A stretch of 64,000 nt of DNA, taken from positions 43,983 through 107,982 of the forward strand of contig NZ_LROS01000006.1 of the NCBI RefSeq assembly GCF_001675165.1, read 5' to 3'. The position numbers and the translations under genes were made by a program. The stretch's first letter is position 1. Each line of letters opens with the position of its first letter. Below, piece after piece: positions 53,818-62,833 of this stretch. Origin of the DNA: Clostridium ragsdalei P11. GTDB taxonomy: Bacteria; Bacillota; Clostridia; Clostridiales; Clostridiaceae. Under the pieces are notes generated by a model. That model ran no database searches. It was not told where the DNA came from and saw nothing but the letters and a program-made list of their open reading frames with translations.

Positions 53818-55584
53818 ATGAACGCAATAACTTTAGTTATTATCGCTGCATTAGTTTTAATCATTGCATATCGTTATTATGGATATTTCATAGCTACTAA
53901 AGTCTTAATGATAGACCCAGACAGGGAAACTCCTGCTAATAAATTTAATGACGGAAGAGACTATGTGCCAACTAACAAATGGGTAGTTTTTGGACACCAC
54001 TTTGCTGCCATAGCTGGTGCAGGCCCACTTATAGGTCCAGTTCTTGCTGCACAATTTGGATACATGCCAGGCTACTTGTGGCTGCTTATAGGAGCAGTGC
54101 TAGGTGGTGGAGTACATGATATGGTAATTTTATTTGCTTCAGTTAGACATGATGGCAAATCTTTAGCAGAAATCGCGAAGGAAGAAGTTGGTAGGATTAC
54201 AGGGACAGCCAGCAGTATAGCAGTCCTTTTAATAGTAATTTTGTCTATGGCAGGACTTGCCATCGTCATAGTAAATGCTCTTTACTCTAATCCTTGGGGT
54301 ACCTTTACAGTAACAGTTACTATACCAATAGCTATGTTTATAGGAATATATATGAGATATATTAGACCTGGAAAGATAGGAGAAGCCTCAGCTATAGGCG
54401 TTATATTAGTACTTTTAGGAGTAGTACTAGGACCTGCAGTCAAGGCATCTAGTTTAGCAAGCTATTTTACTCTTAACGAAACCCAATTAAAACTTGTCCT
54501 TCCAGCTTACGGCTTTCTTGCTGCTACTTTACCTGTATGGTTTTTACTAGCTCCAAGGGACTATTTAAGTTCTTATATGAAAATAGGCACTATACTTGTC
54601 CTAGCTTTAGGCATAGTATTTGTTAGACCTACAATTGCAATGCCTGCAGTAACTAAATTTGCAGCTGGTGGAGGCCCTATAATACCAGGACCGCTGTGGC
54701 CTTTCTTGATGATAACTATAGCTTGTGGAGCAATATCAGGTTTCCACGCCTTAATATCCTCAGGAACTACGCCAAAGCTTATAGATAATGAAAAAAGTAT
54801 TCCTATGATAGGATATGGTGCTATGCTAGCAGAATGTTTTGTAGGAGTAATGGCACTAATTGCAGCTACAGTTCTTCAACCTGGAGACTATTTTGCCATA
54901 AATACTAGTGCAGCAGCCTTTAGCAAACTACAGGCTGCAGGTTATAAAATTGTTAACTTGCCTCAACTTTCACAGCTTGTTGGAGAGAATATAGCACATA
55001 GACCCGGCGGTGCAGTATCTTTAGCAGTAGGAATGGCTTATATATTTTCCAGAATACCCTTTTTAAAATACTTAATGTCCTATTGGTATCAATTTGCAAT
55101 AATGTTTGAGGCTCTATTTATATTGACAACTATAGATGCAGGTACTAGAGTTGGAAGGTTTATAGTTCAAGATATAGCAGGAAAAGTTTATAAACCTTTG
55201 AAAAGGACCGATTGGTGGCCAGGAATTATAATAACTAGTGGTTTGGTATCTTTTGCTTGGGGATATTTATTGTTTGGAGGAAGCATATCAACTATCTGGC
55301 CTATATTTGGTGTGGCTAACCAGCTTCTAGCAACTTTAGCCTTAACTATAGGAACTACTATAATATTAAAGCATAGTAAAAAAAGAAGTTATGCCCTCAT
55401 AACCTTAATTCCAATGTTAGCTTTACTTGTTACTACTGTAGGTGCTGGTACATGGTCCATATTCAAAACCTATATTCCTAAAAATATGATATTAAATTCT
55501 TTTCTTATGACAATAATGATTGCTATAGTAATAATAGTAGTGGTAGATTCCGCATCTAAATGGAGCAAAATTATTAAGGATTAA
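53818..55584 (+). CDS. cstA: Carbon starvation protein A, peptide/pyruvate transporter
   Basis: 588 residues and many membrane helices. VFGHHFAAIAGAGPLIGPVLAAQFG is the hallmark N-terminal motif and SSGTTPKL is another. CstA family members import peptides or, in BtsT, pyruvate; GGVHDM and the GGxGP turns are typical. GGAGG lies 9 bases before the ATG. It follows a ferredoxin gene, an unusual neighbour for a transporter. Confidence 0.92.
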   Translation: MNAITLVIIAALVLIIAYRYYGYFIATKVLMIDPDRETPANKFNDGRDYVPTNKWVVFGHHFAAIAGAGPLIGPVLAAQFGYMPGYLWLLIGAVLGGGVHDMVILFASVRHDGKSLAEIAKEEVGRITGTASSIAVLLIVILSMAGLAIVIVNALYSNPWGTFTVTVTIPIAMFIGIYMRYIRPGKIGEASAIGVILVLLGVVLGPAVKASSLASYFTLNETQLKLVLPAYGFLAATLPVWFLLAPRDYLSSYMKIGTILVLALGIVFVRPTIAMPAVTKFAAGGGPIIPGPLWPFLMITIACGAISGFHALISSGTTPKLIDNEKSIPMIGYGAMLAECFVGVMALIAATVLQPGDYFAINTSAAAFSKLQAAGYKIVNLPQLSQLVGENIAHRPGGAVSLAVGMAYIFSRIPFLKYLMSYWYQFAIMFEALFILTTIDAGTRVGRFIVQDIAGKVYKPLKRTDWWPGIIITSGLVSFAWGYLLFGGSISTIWPIFGVANQLLATLALTIGTTIILKHSKKRSYALITLIPMLALLVTTVGAGTWSIFKTYIPKNMILNSFLMTIMIAIVIIVVVDSASKWSKIIKD

Positions 55585-55591
55585 AAATAAC

Positions 55592-55858
55592 TGTAAATCA
55601 ACTTTCTAAATTGGAAATTACATTATACAATATTATATAATGACAAATTTCATCATCATAAAAGCTTTTAATAAATCTAAAGCTTGGCATTTTGAAAACC
55701 TAAAGAAACTTAGATAAACTCGTACCTCAGACATATCTAAGTTTCTAAGATTTTCTAAAATACCAAGCTAAGACTTATTTATAAAAGTTTTTAAGTATGA
55801 TTTCAATTTTGTCATTATATTTCACGTATAAGTTGATTTTTCGTTTAGGAACTCTATA
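55592..55858. repeat. Family A long-hairpin repeat, copy A2
   Basis: AATGACAAA / TTTGTCATT and AAGCTTGG.. / ..CCAAGCT arms form a long stem around AAACTCGTACCTCAGACAT (about 55716-55734). The right end GTATAAGTTGATTTTTCG.. is the inverted form of A1's left end. It starts 8 bases after cstA stops, so it may double as its terminator. Confidence 0.75.
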
Positions 55859-55862
55859 ACTG

Positions 55863-56510
55863 TTAATTGTGAATTAGTTTGGCAGCTCTAATTATTTCAT
55901 CAGCTGCTTCGGAGCATAAACCAGCTAAATCTTCTACATGCAGCTCATTAACTGCAGAACAATCATAAAGGATAGCAGCATCTGCTGGAAATTCCTCATC
56001 TGCTGTCCATAACCCAAATATCATAGGCACATTAGGTAATACATCAATCTTTATTCCCACATCTCCAACATCAACTTTTTTTCCACCTAACTTAATACCT
56101 GCTTTCAAGAAAAGATCTCCCTTATGCCCGAAAAACTCAACTAATTTATCTATACCGCGATCTGCAAATCCCTGATAAGCATGACCAACTCCTTTTAATT
56201 CTCTAAGAGGCACCCACTTATTTGTTAGACTGCTATTAGCAGACCTGTATAGATAACTAAGCATAAGCATTTTAATCATAAGCATTGTATTTATATCTAC
56301 AGATGGATCTTTATCTCTATTATTCTTTAATACAATATTTCCATCTGGATAAGAAATTAAGTATTCTTTGTTAAAACAGGTTAATGTAAATTGTTTCTTT
56401 TCAAGATCATAATAAGCCCTGCTTTTTTTAGCGACTTCTTCTGGATCATATTTAACAAATTCCTTACACATATTTTCATAACAAATCTCATAATTATTTT
56501 CCTTGTTCAT
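55863..56510 (-). CDS. DUF3786 family protein
   Basis: 215 residues. The region KWVPLRELKGVGHAYQGFADRGIDKLV and FGLWTADEEFPADAAILYD are characteristic of DUF3786, found mainly in acetogens, methanogens and other anaerobes and often near corrinoid or CO-dehydrogenase genes. No catalytic residue is established. GGGGTGA lies 5 bases before the ATG at 56510. The corrinoid-like methyltransferase genes begin 1 kb away, which fits that association without proving it. Confidence 0.8.
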   Translation of the reverse strand: MNKENNYEICYENMCKEFVKYDPEEVAKKSRAYYDLEKKQFTLTCFNKEYLISYPDGNIVLKNNRDKDPSVDINTMLMIKMLMLSYLYRSANSSLTNKWVPLRELKGVGHAYQGFADRGIDKLVEFFGHKGDLFLKAGIKLGGKKVDVGDVGIKIDVLPNVPMIFGLWTADEEFPADAAILYDCSAVNELHVEDLAGLCSEAADEIIRAAKLIHN

Positions 56511-56639
56511 ACTTTCACCCCTTAAATACATAATAACATATGTTACTAATAGTTTTTGCTTAGCTTATACTAATAATGCAAAAGTATTTTTTAGGTTTAC
56601 TTAAATACTCAACTTTGACACATATAAAATTTTTTAAAG

Positions 56640-56840
56640 AACAAAGTTCAAATATCAAATAAGGATGATTTTTAGCTGCCGCAAAAAATCTTTAAATTTA
56701 TATAAATCAGCAATGTTTCGCTTTATCGAAACGAGTGATGAAAAACTTAATCAAAGATTTTTTGTAGTGTAACGGAAAAAATCCACATTAACTATTAATT
56801 CTTCATTATTAACTATTAATTATTAACTATTAATTAAAAA
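56640..56840. repeat. Family B dispersed repeat, copy B4
   Basis: Shares with B2 the segments ATGATTTTTAGCT, GCAAAAAATCTTT, GTTTCGC/CGAAAC hairpin, AAAGATTTTTTGTAGTGTAACG and AAAAATCCACA. Its end consists of repeated TTAACTATTAATTATTAACT. Located in the gap before the hemerythrin gene. Confidence 0.7.
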
Positions 56841-56967
56841 AGCTTTGCTTCGCAAAGTTTTTAAACTGGGAAAGTTAAGTAAAACAATAAACACACTTGC
56901 ATTTAGTGAAAGCATATGATAATATTTATTTATTAATAGTTTATATTAATAAAAAGGAGATGGCAAA

Positions 56968-57378
56968 ATGGCATTTAAATGGAAAGAAGAATTTAATTTA
57001 AATATCGATGAAATAGATAAACAACATAAAAAACTAATGGAAATAGGGAAAAAAGCCTATGATATTGCAGTACTAGATGATGGATATGATAGATATGATG
57101 AAATAATGACAATACTTGATGAGCTTTTAGAATATACAAAATATCATTTTGAGTATGAAGAAAATATGCTAAAAAAATATAATTATGATCATATTCATGA
57201 TCAAGAAGAAGAACATGGATTTTACGTATATAAAATAAATGAAGTTGCTTCTAGAGAGGATATAGATGATAATCAAAGAAAAGTAATATTAGAAATTATA
57301 GATTTTTTATCTGAATGGATTAGTAACCATATTATGATAGCAGACAGAAAATATGCAGTATTTTTAAAAACTGTTTAA
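56968..57378 (+). CDS. Bacteriohemerythrin
   Basis: 136 residues, four-helix bundle. Diiron ligands are in the usual places: His in DEIDKQHKKLME, His and Glu in KYHFEYEENML, His in DHIHDQEEEH, and His and Asp in SNHIMIADRKYA. It binds O2 at a diiron centre and serves as an oxygen sensor or scavenger in anaerobes. AAAAGGAG precedes the ATG. It is a single gene, ending in a hairpin. Confidence 0.92.
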   Translation: MAFKWKEEFNLNIDEIDKQHKKLMEIGKKAYDIAVLDDGYDRYDEIMTILDELLEYTKYHFEYEENMLKKYNYDHIHDQEEEHGFYVYKINEVASREDIDDNQRKVILEIIDFLSEWISNHIMIADRKYAVFLKTV

Positions 57379-57384
57379 TAAAAG

Positions 57385-57419
57385 AACGAGAGTAAACTAA
57401 AATAGTTTTTACTCTCGTT
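57385..57419. terminator. Bidirectional terminator
   Basis: AACGAGAGTAAA (57385-57396) pairs with TTTACTCTCGTT (57408-57419); on the minus strand the stem runs into CTTTTATT. Serves bacteriohemerythrin and the convergent operon. Confidence 0.7.
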
Positions 57420-57447
57420 GTAAGTTTCAAAAATAATTTGGTTGTTT

Positions 57448-58572
57448 CTACTTACCAGTAGCAGCTGAAACCATAGCTTTTACATTTTCAACCTTAGCAT
57501 TAAATGGTATTGTACATCCTGAAGAAAGAATTAATCCGGTACCATCAAAATCTTTAATAAGTTTAGTACAATAATTATATACCTCATCCGGCGTAGCAAG
57601 AACAAGCATTTGTGCAGGCACATCTCCCTTAAAACACATACGACCCCCAAGTAACTTTAAAAATTTTTCCTTATCAGTTATACCATCCGATTCGAAGATA
57701 CATGACCCCTTTGGAAATGCAGTAAAATACTCCAAGTCTCTAGTCCAGTTTGAATCTACATGGAACATAACTTTGAATCCTGCCTCAATGGCAACATCAG
57801 TTGCCTCCTTCATATATTTCCATATGAACCTCTCCCAAAGTTTAGGCGTAAAGAACTCACTAGCACCACGACAGGAACCCCCTAACATTATTGGAGGTTG
57901 CTTTTTATTCTTTTTTACTTCCTCAAGCTGCTGTTTCAACTGAGCAATTTCTTCTTCCTGTATAACATTTAATACAGCTTCTACCTTATCCGGCATCTTG
58001 TATAAATCTCTTATAAATTTAGACAGTGAACGTCCAAAGCTTATATGTTCCGTGACATTTCCCATAAATGCAGATGTAGGAGCAATATACCCTGCATTTT
58101 CAAATTTTTTGGCTGCTTTTGGAGCAAAATCTAAAGTTGCTTTAAGTCCATTAAAATCTAATTTTAGTCTATTTTCTAAAAAATCCTGTAAAAAGTTGTT
58201 CCATCCTTTGCTAAGTATGGTATCATAATCTTCAATATTCAAATTTTCTGCTTCGACTACTTGCCAAAGTTGATTGTCAGGAAGCTCTTTTCCAGGAAGT
58301 TTAACATGTGAAAGTAATCCAAAGGAAAACATAAGTGGATTTGCATAATTACTGGCACAACCATCTACATCTCCTAGCTGTGATACAGAATTAAAAATTG
58401 TATCACAAGATAATTGAAGGTTTGAAACAAAGTCTGAAAGTTTCACACCCATATGTTTTGCACAAAAGGAATCCCCATTAATCATCACCGGAGTCCTATC
58501 AGTTTTCATAAGTGCCACAGTTTTCATATAACGATCTAAATGTTCATCGTACAAGCTTTGACCTGTTTTCAT
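57448..58572 (-). CDS. Uroporphyrinogen decarboxylase-family methyltransferase-like protein
   Basis: 374 residues of the UroD/MtaA superfamily. The C-terminal barrel has MFHVDSNWTRDLEYF and SSGCTIPFNAKVENV. In methylcobamide:CoM methyltransferases (MtaA/MtbA) the zinc site is HxC...C; here the first pair is HxD, with the distal Cys kept, so a metal site with an Asp is plausible. Not a heme-pathway enzyme: the UroD N-terminal RQAGRYLP signature is missing. Substrate is unknown. Third gene of the operon, 41 bases after the MFS gene; the ATG at 58572 follows GAGGTG. Confidence 0.7.
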   Translation of the reverse strand: MKTGQSLYDEHLDRYMKTVALMKTDRTPVMINGDSFCAKHMGVKLSDFVSNLQLSCDTIFNSVSQLGDVDGCASNYANPLMFSFGLLSHVKLPGKELPDNQLWQVVEAENLNIEDYDTILSKGWNNFLQDFLENRLKLDFNGLKATLDFAPKAAKKFENAGYIAPTSAFMGNVTEHISFGRSLSKFIRDLYKMPDKVEAVLNVIQEEEIAQLKQQLEEVKKNKKQPPIMLGGSCRGASEFFTPKLWERFIWKYMKEATDVAIEAGFKVMFHVDSNWTRDLEYFTAFPKGSCIFESDGITDKEKFLKLLGGRMCFKGDVPAQMLVLATPDEVYNYCTKLIKDFDGTGLILSSGCTIPFNAKVENVKAMVSAATGK

Positions 58573-58613
58573 TTTATACACCTCTTAAATTATACTAATA
58601 ACTTTAACTTCTG

Positions 58614-59795
58614 TTATTCAACACTTATTGACTCTGGCTTTGATGTCTTTAGATTAACCAATGATTGAACAATTGAGTAGATCACAAGACATACAGCGCC
58701 AAATACAAATGGAAATCTCATAGATGATATATTAAAAGTACTCTTAACAAAAGCAAAGAAGAAGCTTGAAACAAAACCACCTATACTCATAAATGCAAGA
58801 GCTATAGAAATTGCAAAAGGCTGTGCTGACTGAGGCACCGGCATACCAACATACATAATTACAGCTGGTACTACAAGTCCAAATCCCATTCCAACAATAG
58901 TTGCTGCAACAGTAAACATAAAAGCACTATTACCATAGATCAAAATCACAAATCCTATAGCATGGAGAACCGTTCCTACAACTATGGTGTACTTTGCAGC
59001 TATATGATATAATTTTCCAAAAATCGCACCAGTGAACATTCCACCTATGGAGAACATAGTAAGCGCCATCGCTGCACTAGCTGCAGTTCCTAATTTATTG
59101 TCAACTATTAAAGATGACATACCAGTTAACATTGGGTAATTTATTAAAGTATAAACTAGAAAAATTGTTGACCATACATATACCATACCAGGCATCTTTA
59201 CTTTTTCATTCTTTGCCTTTTCTACCTTCGCAGGCTCAGGTAACATGAAAATAACTACGATAAGAGATATAACAGCCAAAAGATAAGTTAAAAAGGTAGT
59301 TCGCCAGCTAATAACACATAAAAATCCTCCAAGCATCTGGAACACAATACCACCTATATTCTGAATAACACTATTGTAACCCATGAGGTTTTCTACATCT
59401 TTTCCCTGGAAAAAGTTCATAATAAGTGCTGATGGCATTGGAGATATTAAACCTACGCCAGCTCCCATTATAGCTCTCATAATAAGAATTAGGACAAAGC
59501 TATTTGCAAAATAAGGAACAGCACCACCAATGATAGTAAGAATTATTCCAATAATTGTAACACTTCTAAATGTCATAATATTACCAGCTAATTTTCCTCC
59601 TATCATTGAAAATGGAATCGTAGTTAAACATGGTAATGTAGCTATAAGTACCACTACACTAAAATCTATTTTTGGGAAAGCTTGACCTATACTTGCAAGT
59701 GCAGGAGAAGTTGCTCCTTGTGCCATAACCAGAAATGAAAAAGAAAATATTGCGAATATAGTTGCTGATTTACCTTTACTCATACCTTTACTCAT
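58614..59795 (-). CDS. MFS transporter
   Basis: 393 residues, 12 helices. GGKLAGNIMTFRSVTIIG takes the place of the usual helix 2-3 motif, MIGGKLAG. No clear subfamily motif. It lies between two UroD-family genes in the same direction, so import of the methylated substrate or export of the demethylated product of that pair is a fair guess. The ATG at 59795 follows AAGGGAG; an in-frame start 29 residues earlier would add a hydrophobic segment outside the MFS pattern. Confidence 0.8.
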   Translation of the reverse strand: MSKGMSKGKSATIFAIFSFSFLVMAQGATSPALASIGQAFPKIDFSVVVLIATLPCLTTIPFSMIGGKLAGNIMTFRSVTIIGIILTIIGGAVPYFANSFVLILIMRAIMGAGVGLISPMPSALIMNFFQGKDVENLMGYNSVIQNIGGIVFQMLGGFLCVISWRTTFLTYLLAVISLIVVIFMLPEPAKVEKAKNEKVKMPGMVYVWSTIFLVYTLINYPMLTGMSSLIVDNKLGTAASAAMALTMFSIGGMFTGAIFGKLYHIAAKYTIVVGTVLHAIGFVILIYGNSAFMFTVAATIVGMGFGLVVPAVIMYVGMPVPQSAQPFAISIALAFMSIGGFVSSFFFAFVKSTFNISSMRFPFVFGAVCLVIYSIVQSLVNLKTSKPESISVE

Positions 59796-59902
59796 AACTT
59801 TAAACTCCCTTCTTCTCTCTTTGATTTTAAAAAAACTTACATATAAATTTTTATACTTTAAAAATGAAATAACACTAATCAATCAGGAGGCATTTTCTAT
59901 TA

Positions 59903-61054
59903 TTACTTATTTAATGGTTGTCCTAATGTTGCTAAAATAACAGCCTCTATGTTCTCACGTTTTGCATTAGGTGGAACACTACACCCTGAATTCATAATGA
60001 AACCAGTATCACCAAATATGTCAATAGTCTCCTTAGCATATTTATAGCATTCTTCAGGTGTTCCTACTGATGTAAGTGCTGGTGGAACGTTACCTGTAAT
60101 ACACATTTTATCTCCAAGTATCTCTTTCATCTTTATATTGCTGGTTACATGATCAGGATCCCATACACATTGAGCTTTTGGAAATTCTCTAAAGTAAGGA
60201 AGGAATGTTTCCCAATTACCATCCATATGGAACCAGGTCTTTACATTATTTGCCTGCATTGCAGGTACTACCTTCTGATAATATGTAAAATAGAATTTTT
60301 CAAAAACTTTTGGTGATATGAAATCACATCCTGAACGAGTTCCTCCTATAAATCCATATACTCCCGGTAAAGCTTTTATTGCCTTAACCGTATTCTCTAC
60401 TTCTTCCTGTTCTATAATATCTAGAGCAGCTCTAACCTTATCTGGCATGCGGTACAGATCTCTAAAAAATTTGGGCAATTTACGTGCACCACTTAAAGTC
60501 TCAAAAGGTGGCATAGGTAACAATCCGCCAGCCATTCCAACACTTGTTTTTCCAAGAGCAGCTATTTTTTCATTTACCTTACCCATATATTCTGAATCTG
60601 GTTGAGGTAATTTTTCTGGATCAAAGCCAATTCTGTTAAGAAGCTCTTGTTTAAGTACTCCCCATCCTTTATTTATAATTGTGTCATAGTCTTCTTCAGT
60701 CATAGGTCCCTGCTCATCAATCTGCCAAAGTGCATCTTTAGCTATATCATGTCCTGGAACCTTCATTTTTGCAAACCACATAGCTGCAAAATTTTGCTGC
60801 ATAAAATCCATAGGTACTCCAGTTGCTGCAGGAACTGAATCCATTTCGTCAAGTATAGGCAATTGAGCAGCTTTTATAAGATTTTCTTCTACAAGTTCTT
60901 GCCTTTCCCACCAATCAGATATAGTCATTGTTGGATCTATAAATTTAAAATACATCTGCCCGGAAAGCATAATTGGAATTCTATCCGGTTTTTCCATGTT
61001 TAGTGCAGCTAACATTCTTTTATCACGTACTGCAGTCATCTCTTTTGGTGTCAT
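59903..61054 (-). CDS. Uroporphyrinogen decarboxylase-family methyltransferase-like protein
   Basis: 383 residues, paralogue of the 57448-58572 product. N-terminal LNMEKPDRIPIMLSG; C-terminal TWFHMDGNWETFLPYF and MNSGCSVPPNAKRENIEAV show the same HxD...C pattern. About one third of positions look shared by eye. First gene of the operon, with GGGGGTG before the ATG. No corrinoid protein (MtaC-like, B12-binding) gene is present in the window. It may demethylate a small methylated compound, but this is not demonstrated. Confidence 0.7.
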   Translation of the reverse strand: MTPKEMTAVRDKRMLAALNMEKPDRIPIMLSGQMYFKFIDPTMTISDWWERQELVEENLIKAAQLPILDEMDSVPAATGVPMDFMQQNFAAMWFAKMKVPGHDIAKDALWQIDEQGPMTEEDYDTIINKGWGVLKQELLNRIGFDPEKLPQPDSEYMGKVNEKIAALGKTSVGMAGGLLPMPPFETLSGARKLPKFFRDLYRMPDKVRAALDIIEQEEVENTVKAIKALPGVYGFIGGTRSGCDFISPKVFEKFYFTYYQKVVPAMQANNVKTWFHMDGNWETFLPYFREFPKAQCVWDPDHVTSNIKMKEILGDKMCITGNVPPALTSVGTPEECYKYAKETIDIFGDTGFIMNSGCSVPPNAKRENIEAVILATLGQPLNK

Positions 61055-61178
61055 ATTATTTCACCCCCATAATTTTTTTGAAATAACCTTGAATTTTTTA
61101 AATCTTCTGTATGTATATAGTATAATATTTATACGTTTACATTTCACCCTACATGATGTAGAAATTTATGATAATATT

Positions 61179-62150
61179 TTATACATTTATGTAAGATAAA
61201 ATTTTTGTATATGTTTTAAACTTTTCTAAATTGTTTTCATTTAAAATAATTATTCTTGCTCCTTTAGCAAAGCCTTTTTTTCCGTAAGAGTTGTATCCTG
61301 TCTTACGCCCATACCCTAAAGTAATACCATTTAAATCTCCTATATAGTCGTTAGTATGATCATGCCCTACAAATACACCTTTCACATCCCCCATTTCAAT
61401 AAGTGCAGAAAACAATCCACTATCAACAGATTGTGGGGATTCTTTTTCATTTCTTTCTCCTATAGCTTTTCCACTTTGCCATACCTTATATTGCTGCTGC
61501 AGTGGAATATGAAAAAACATAAGTGATGGAATTATCTTGCCAAATTCTTTTTTTAGATTAGTTGATAATTTTTTATACCAATCTATTTGTTCTTTTCTTA
61601 TATACCCATACCCTTTTATGTCATAGCTGCCTGAATCAAACATGTAAATATTAAATATAGGTTTATCATTTTTAGAGTTCTTGATGATGAGGTTATAATC
61701 CCCTGCTCTACCAATTGCACTTGAAAAGCTTTGACTAAGATTATACTTGTACGACATATACATTTTCATCTGATTTTTTCTATTTACCATACATAATTCA
61801 TTATCATGATTACCTAAAACTACTGCCCAGGGGATTTTTCTATCTTTCATTGGTTTGGCAATATTTGCAATTGCCTTTTTAACTTCTTCTTTTAGTTTAC
61901 AAAACCTACCGTCTATAATATCTCCAGTTAGTACAACAAGATCTGGCTGTTCAGTGTCTAACACATTTTCCATAAGCCTTATAGTTTTTTTATTTTTCAA
62001 AGAATACTCATGCAAATCTGTAAATTGAACAATTTTAAATTCCCCATTTTGATTGAATTTTAAATTAATTTTCTGTGGAATTACTCTATACTTTTTTTTA
62101 AAAATACCCTTAAAAAAATTTAGTATTGATTTTAATGCATTATCTATCAT
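61179..62150 (-). CDS. Calcineurin-like metallophosphoesterase
   Basis: 323 residues. Phosphoesterase signature motifs in order: VQFTDLHEYSL (DxH), VLTGDIIDGR (GDxxD), VLGNHDNE (GNHD), FFHIPLQQQY (H) and VFVGHDHTNDY (GHxH). A basic, hydrophobic N-terminus suggests membrane association. Likely related to YkuE/UDP-hydrolase-like cell-envelope phosphoesterases. Lone gene; TGGAGG precedes the ATG. Confidence 0.85.
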   Translation of the reverse strand: MIDNALKSILNFFKGIFKKKYRVIPQKINLKFNQNGEFKIVQFTDLHEYSLKNKKTIRLMENVLDTEQPDLVVLTGDIIDGRFCKLKEEVKKAIANIAKPMKDRKIPWAVVLGNHDNELCMVNRKNQMKMYMSYKYNLSQSFSSAIGRAGDYNLIIKNSKNDKPIFNIYMFDSGSYDIKGYGYIRKEQIDWYKKLSTNLKKEFGKIIPSLMFFHIPLQQQYKVWQSGKAIGERNEKESPQSVDSGLFSALIEMGDVKGVFVGHDHTNDYIGDLNGITLGYGRKTGYNSYGKKGFAKGARIIILNENNLEKFKTYTKILSYINV

Positions 62151-62187
62151 TTTGTACCTCCATAATTAAATTTTTAGACAAAAATAA

Positions 62188-62221
62188 AAGGAAGCCTTTC
62201 TGCAGATAAAGCGCTTCCTTT
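62188..62221 (-). terminator. Hairpin upstream of the phosphoesterase gene
   Basis: AAAGGAAGC pairs with GCTTCCTTT around a loop; minus-strand tail TTATTTTTGTC. It may end transcription from the DUF6440 gene before the phosphoesterase. Confidence 0.6.
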
Positions 62222-62286
62222 GTTAATATATATAATCCACCTTCTATTTTTAAATTATGCCAGGAATGTTTATTTTATTACCTATG

Positions 62287-62321
62287 AGATAGTCCAAATT
62301 TGAATTGAATTTGAACTATCT
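62287..62321 (-). terminator. Hairpin after the DUF6440 gene
   Basis: AGATAGT..CAAATT and AATTTGAACTATCT pair, with one mismatch, directly downstream of the stop codon at 62344. Confidence 0.5.
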
Positions 62322-62343
62322 GCTAATACACAAATTAAGAATA

Positions 62344-62532
62344 TTATTCATTACCTGATTTAATAACTGGCTTTCCATCTTTATCAACCAACAACGTTAA
62401 TCCCCCAGCATATCCATCATAACTAAATAAATATTCAACACCTGTTTCTTTATCTACTATCACCTTATATCCAGATGTAGTACCCTCTTTAAAAATTACC
62501 TCAAATCTTTTATTAGACTTTTCACCAAACAT
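62344..62532 (-). CDS. DUF6440 family protein
   Basis: 62 residues: RFEVIFKEGTTSGYKVIVDK and VEYLFSYDGYAGGLTLLVDK match this small beta-hairpin family, which is widespread in Firmicutes and of unknown role. No signal peptide. GGGAGGAAG precedes the ATG. The 62533-62833 gap up to the thioesterase shows no gene or known element; a hairpin near 62645-62690 is not convincing. Confidence 0.75.
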   Translation of the reverse strand: MFGEKSNKRFEVIFKEGTTSGYKVIVDKETGVEYLFSYDGYAGGLTLLVDKDGKPVIKSGNE

Positions 62533-62833
62533 TCTTTACTTCCTCCCTCAATTAACTTTATTTTCCACTAGCCTACTATCATAAATTCTTTTTAATCTTT
62601 AATCTTCTATTTTTACAAACAAAAAGAGTTTCCCAAACAATAAACATTAAAAAGTACCTTCTTTTAAGGTTGCAGAAATTTACCGCTGCTCATTAACCTA
62701 TAAGTAAATTATATCATTTCATACAATATCTCTCTATTATTTTTTATGACGGTTATCTTCACTTCTCACGGATTCTTCTTTATAATGAATGGTGTTATAA
62801 TATTATGTATAATAATTCTATCATGGAGAGGAT

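Noticed and set aside
57448..61054. hemE, uroporphyrinogen decarboxylase of heme synthesis
   Set aside because: The N-terminal UroD signature is absent and the HxD...C pattern resembles methyltransferase-like members; no heme genes nearby.
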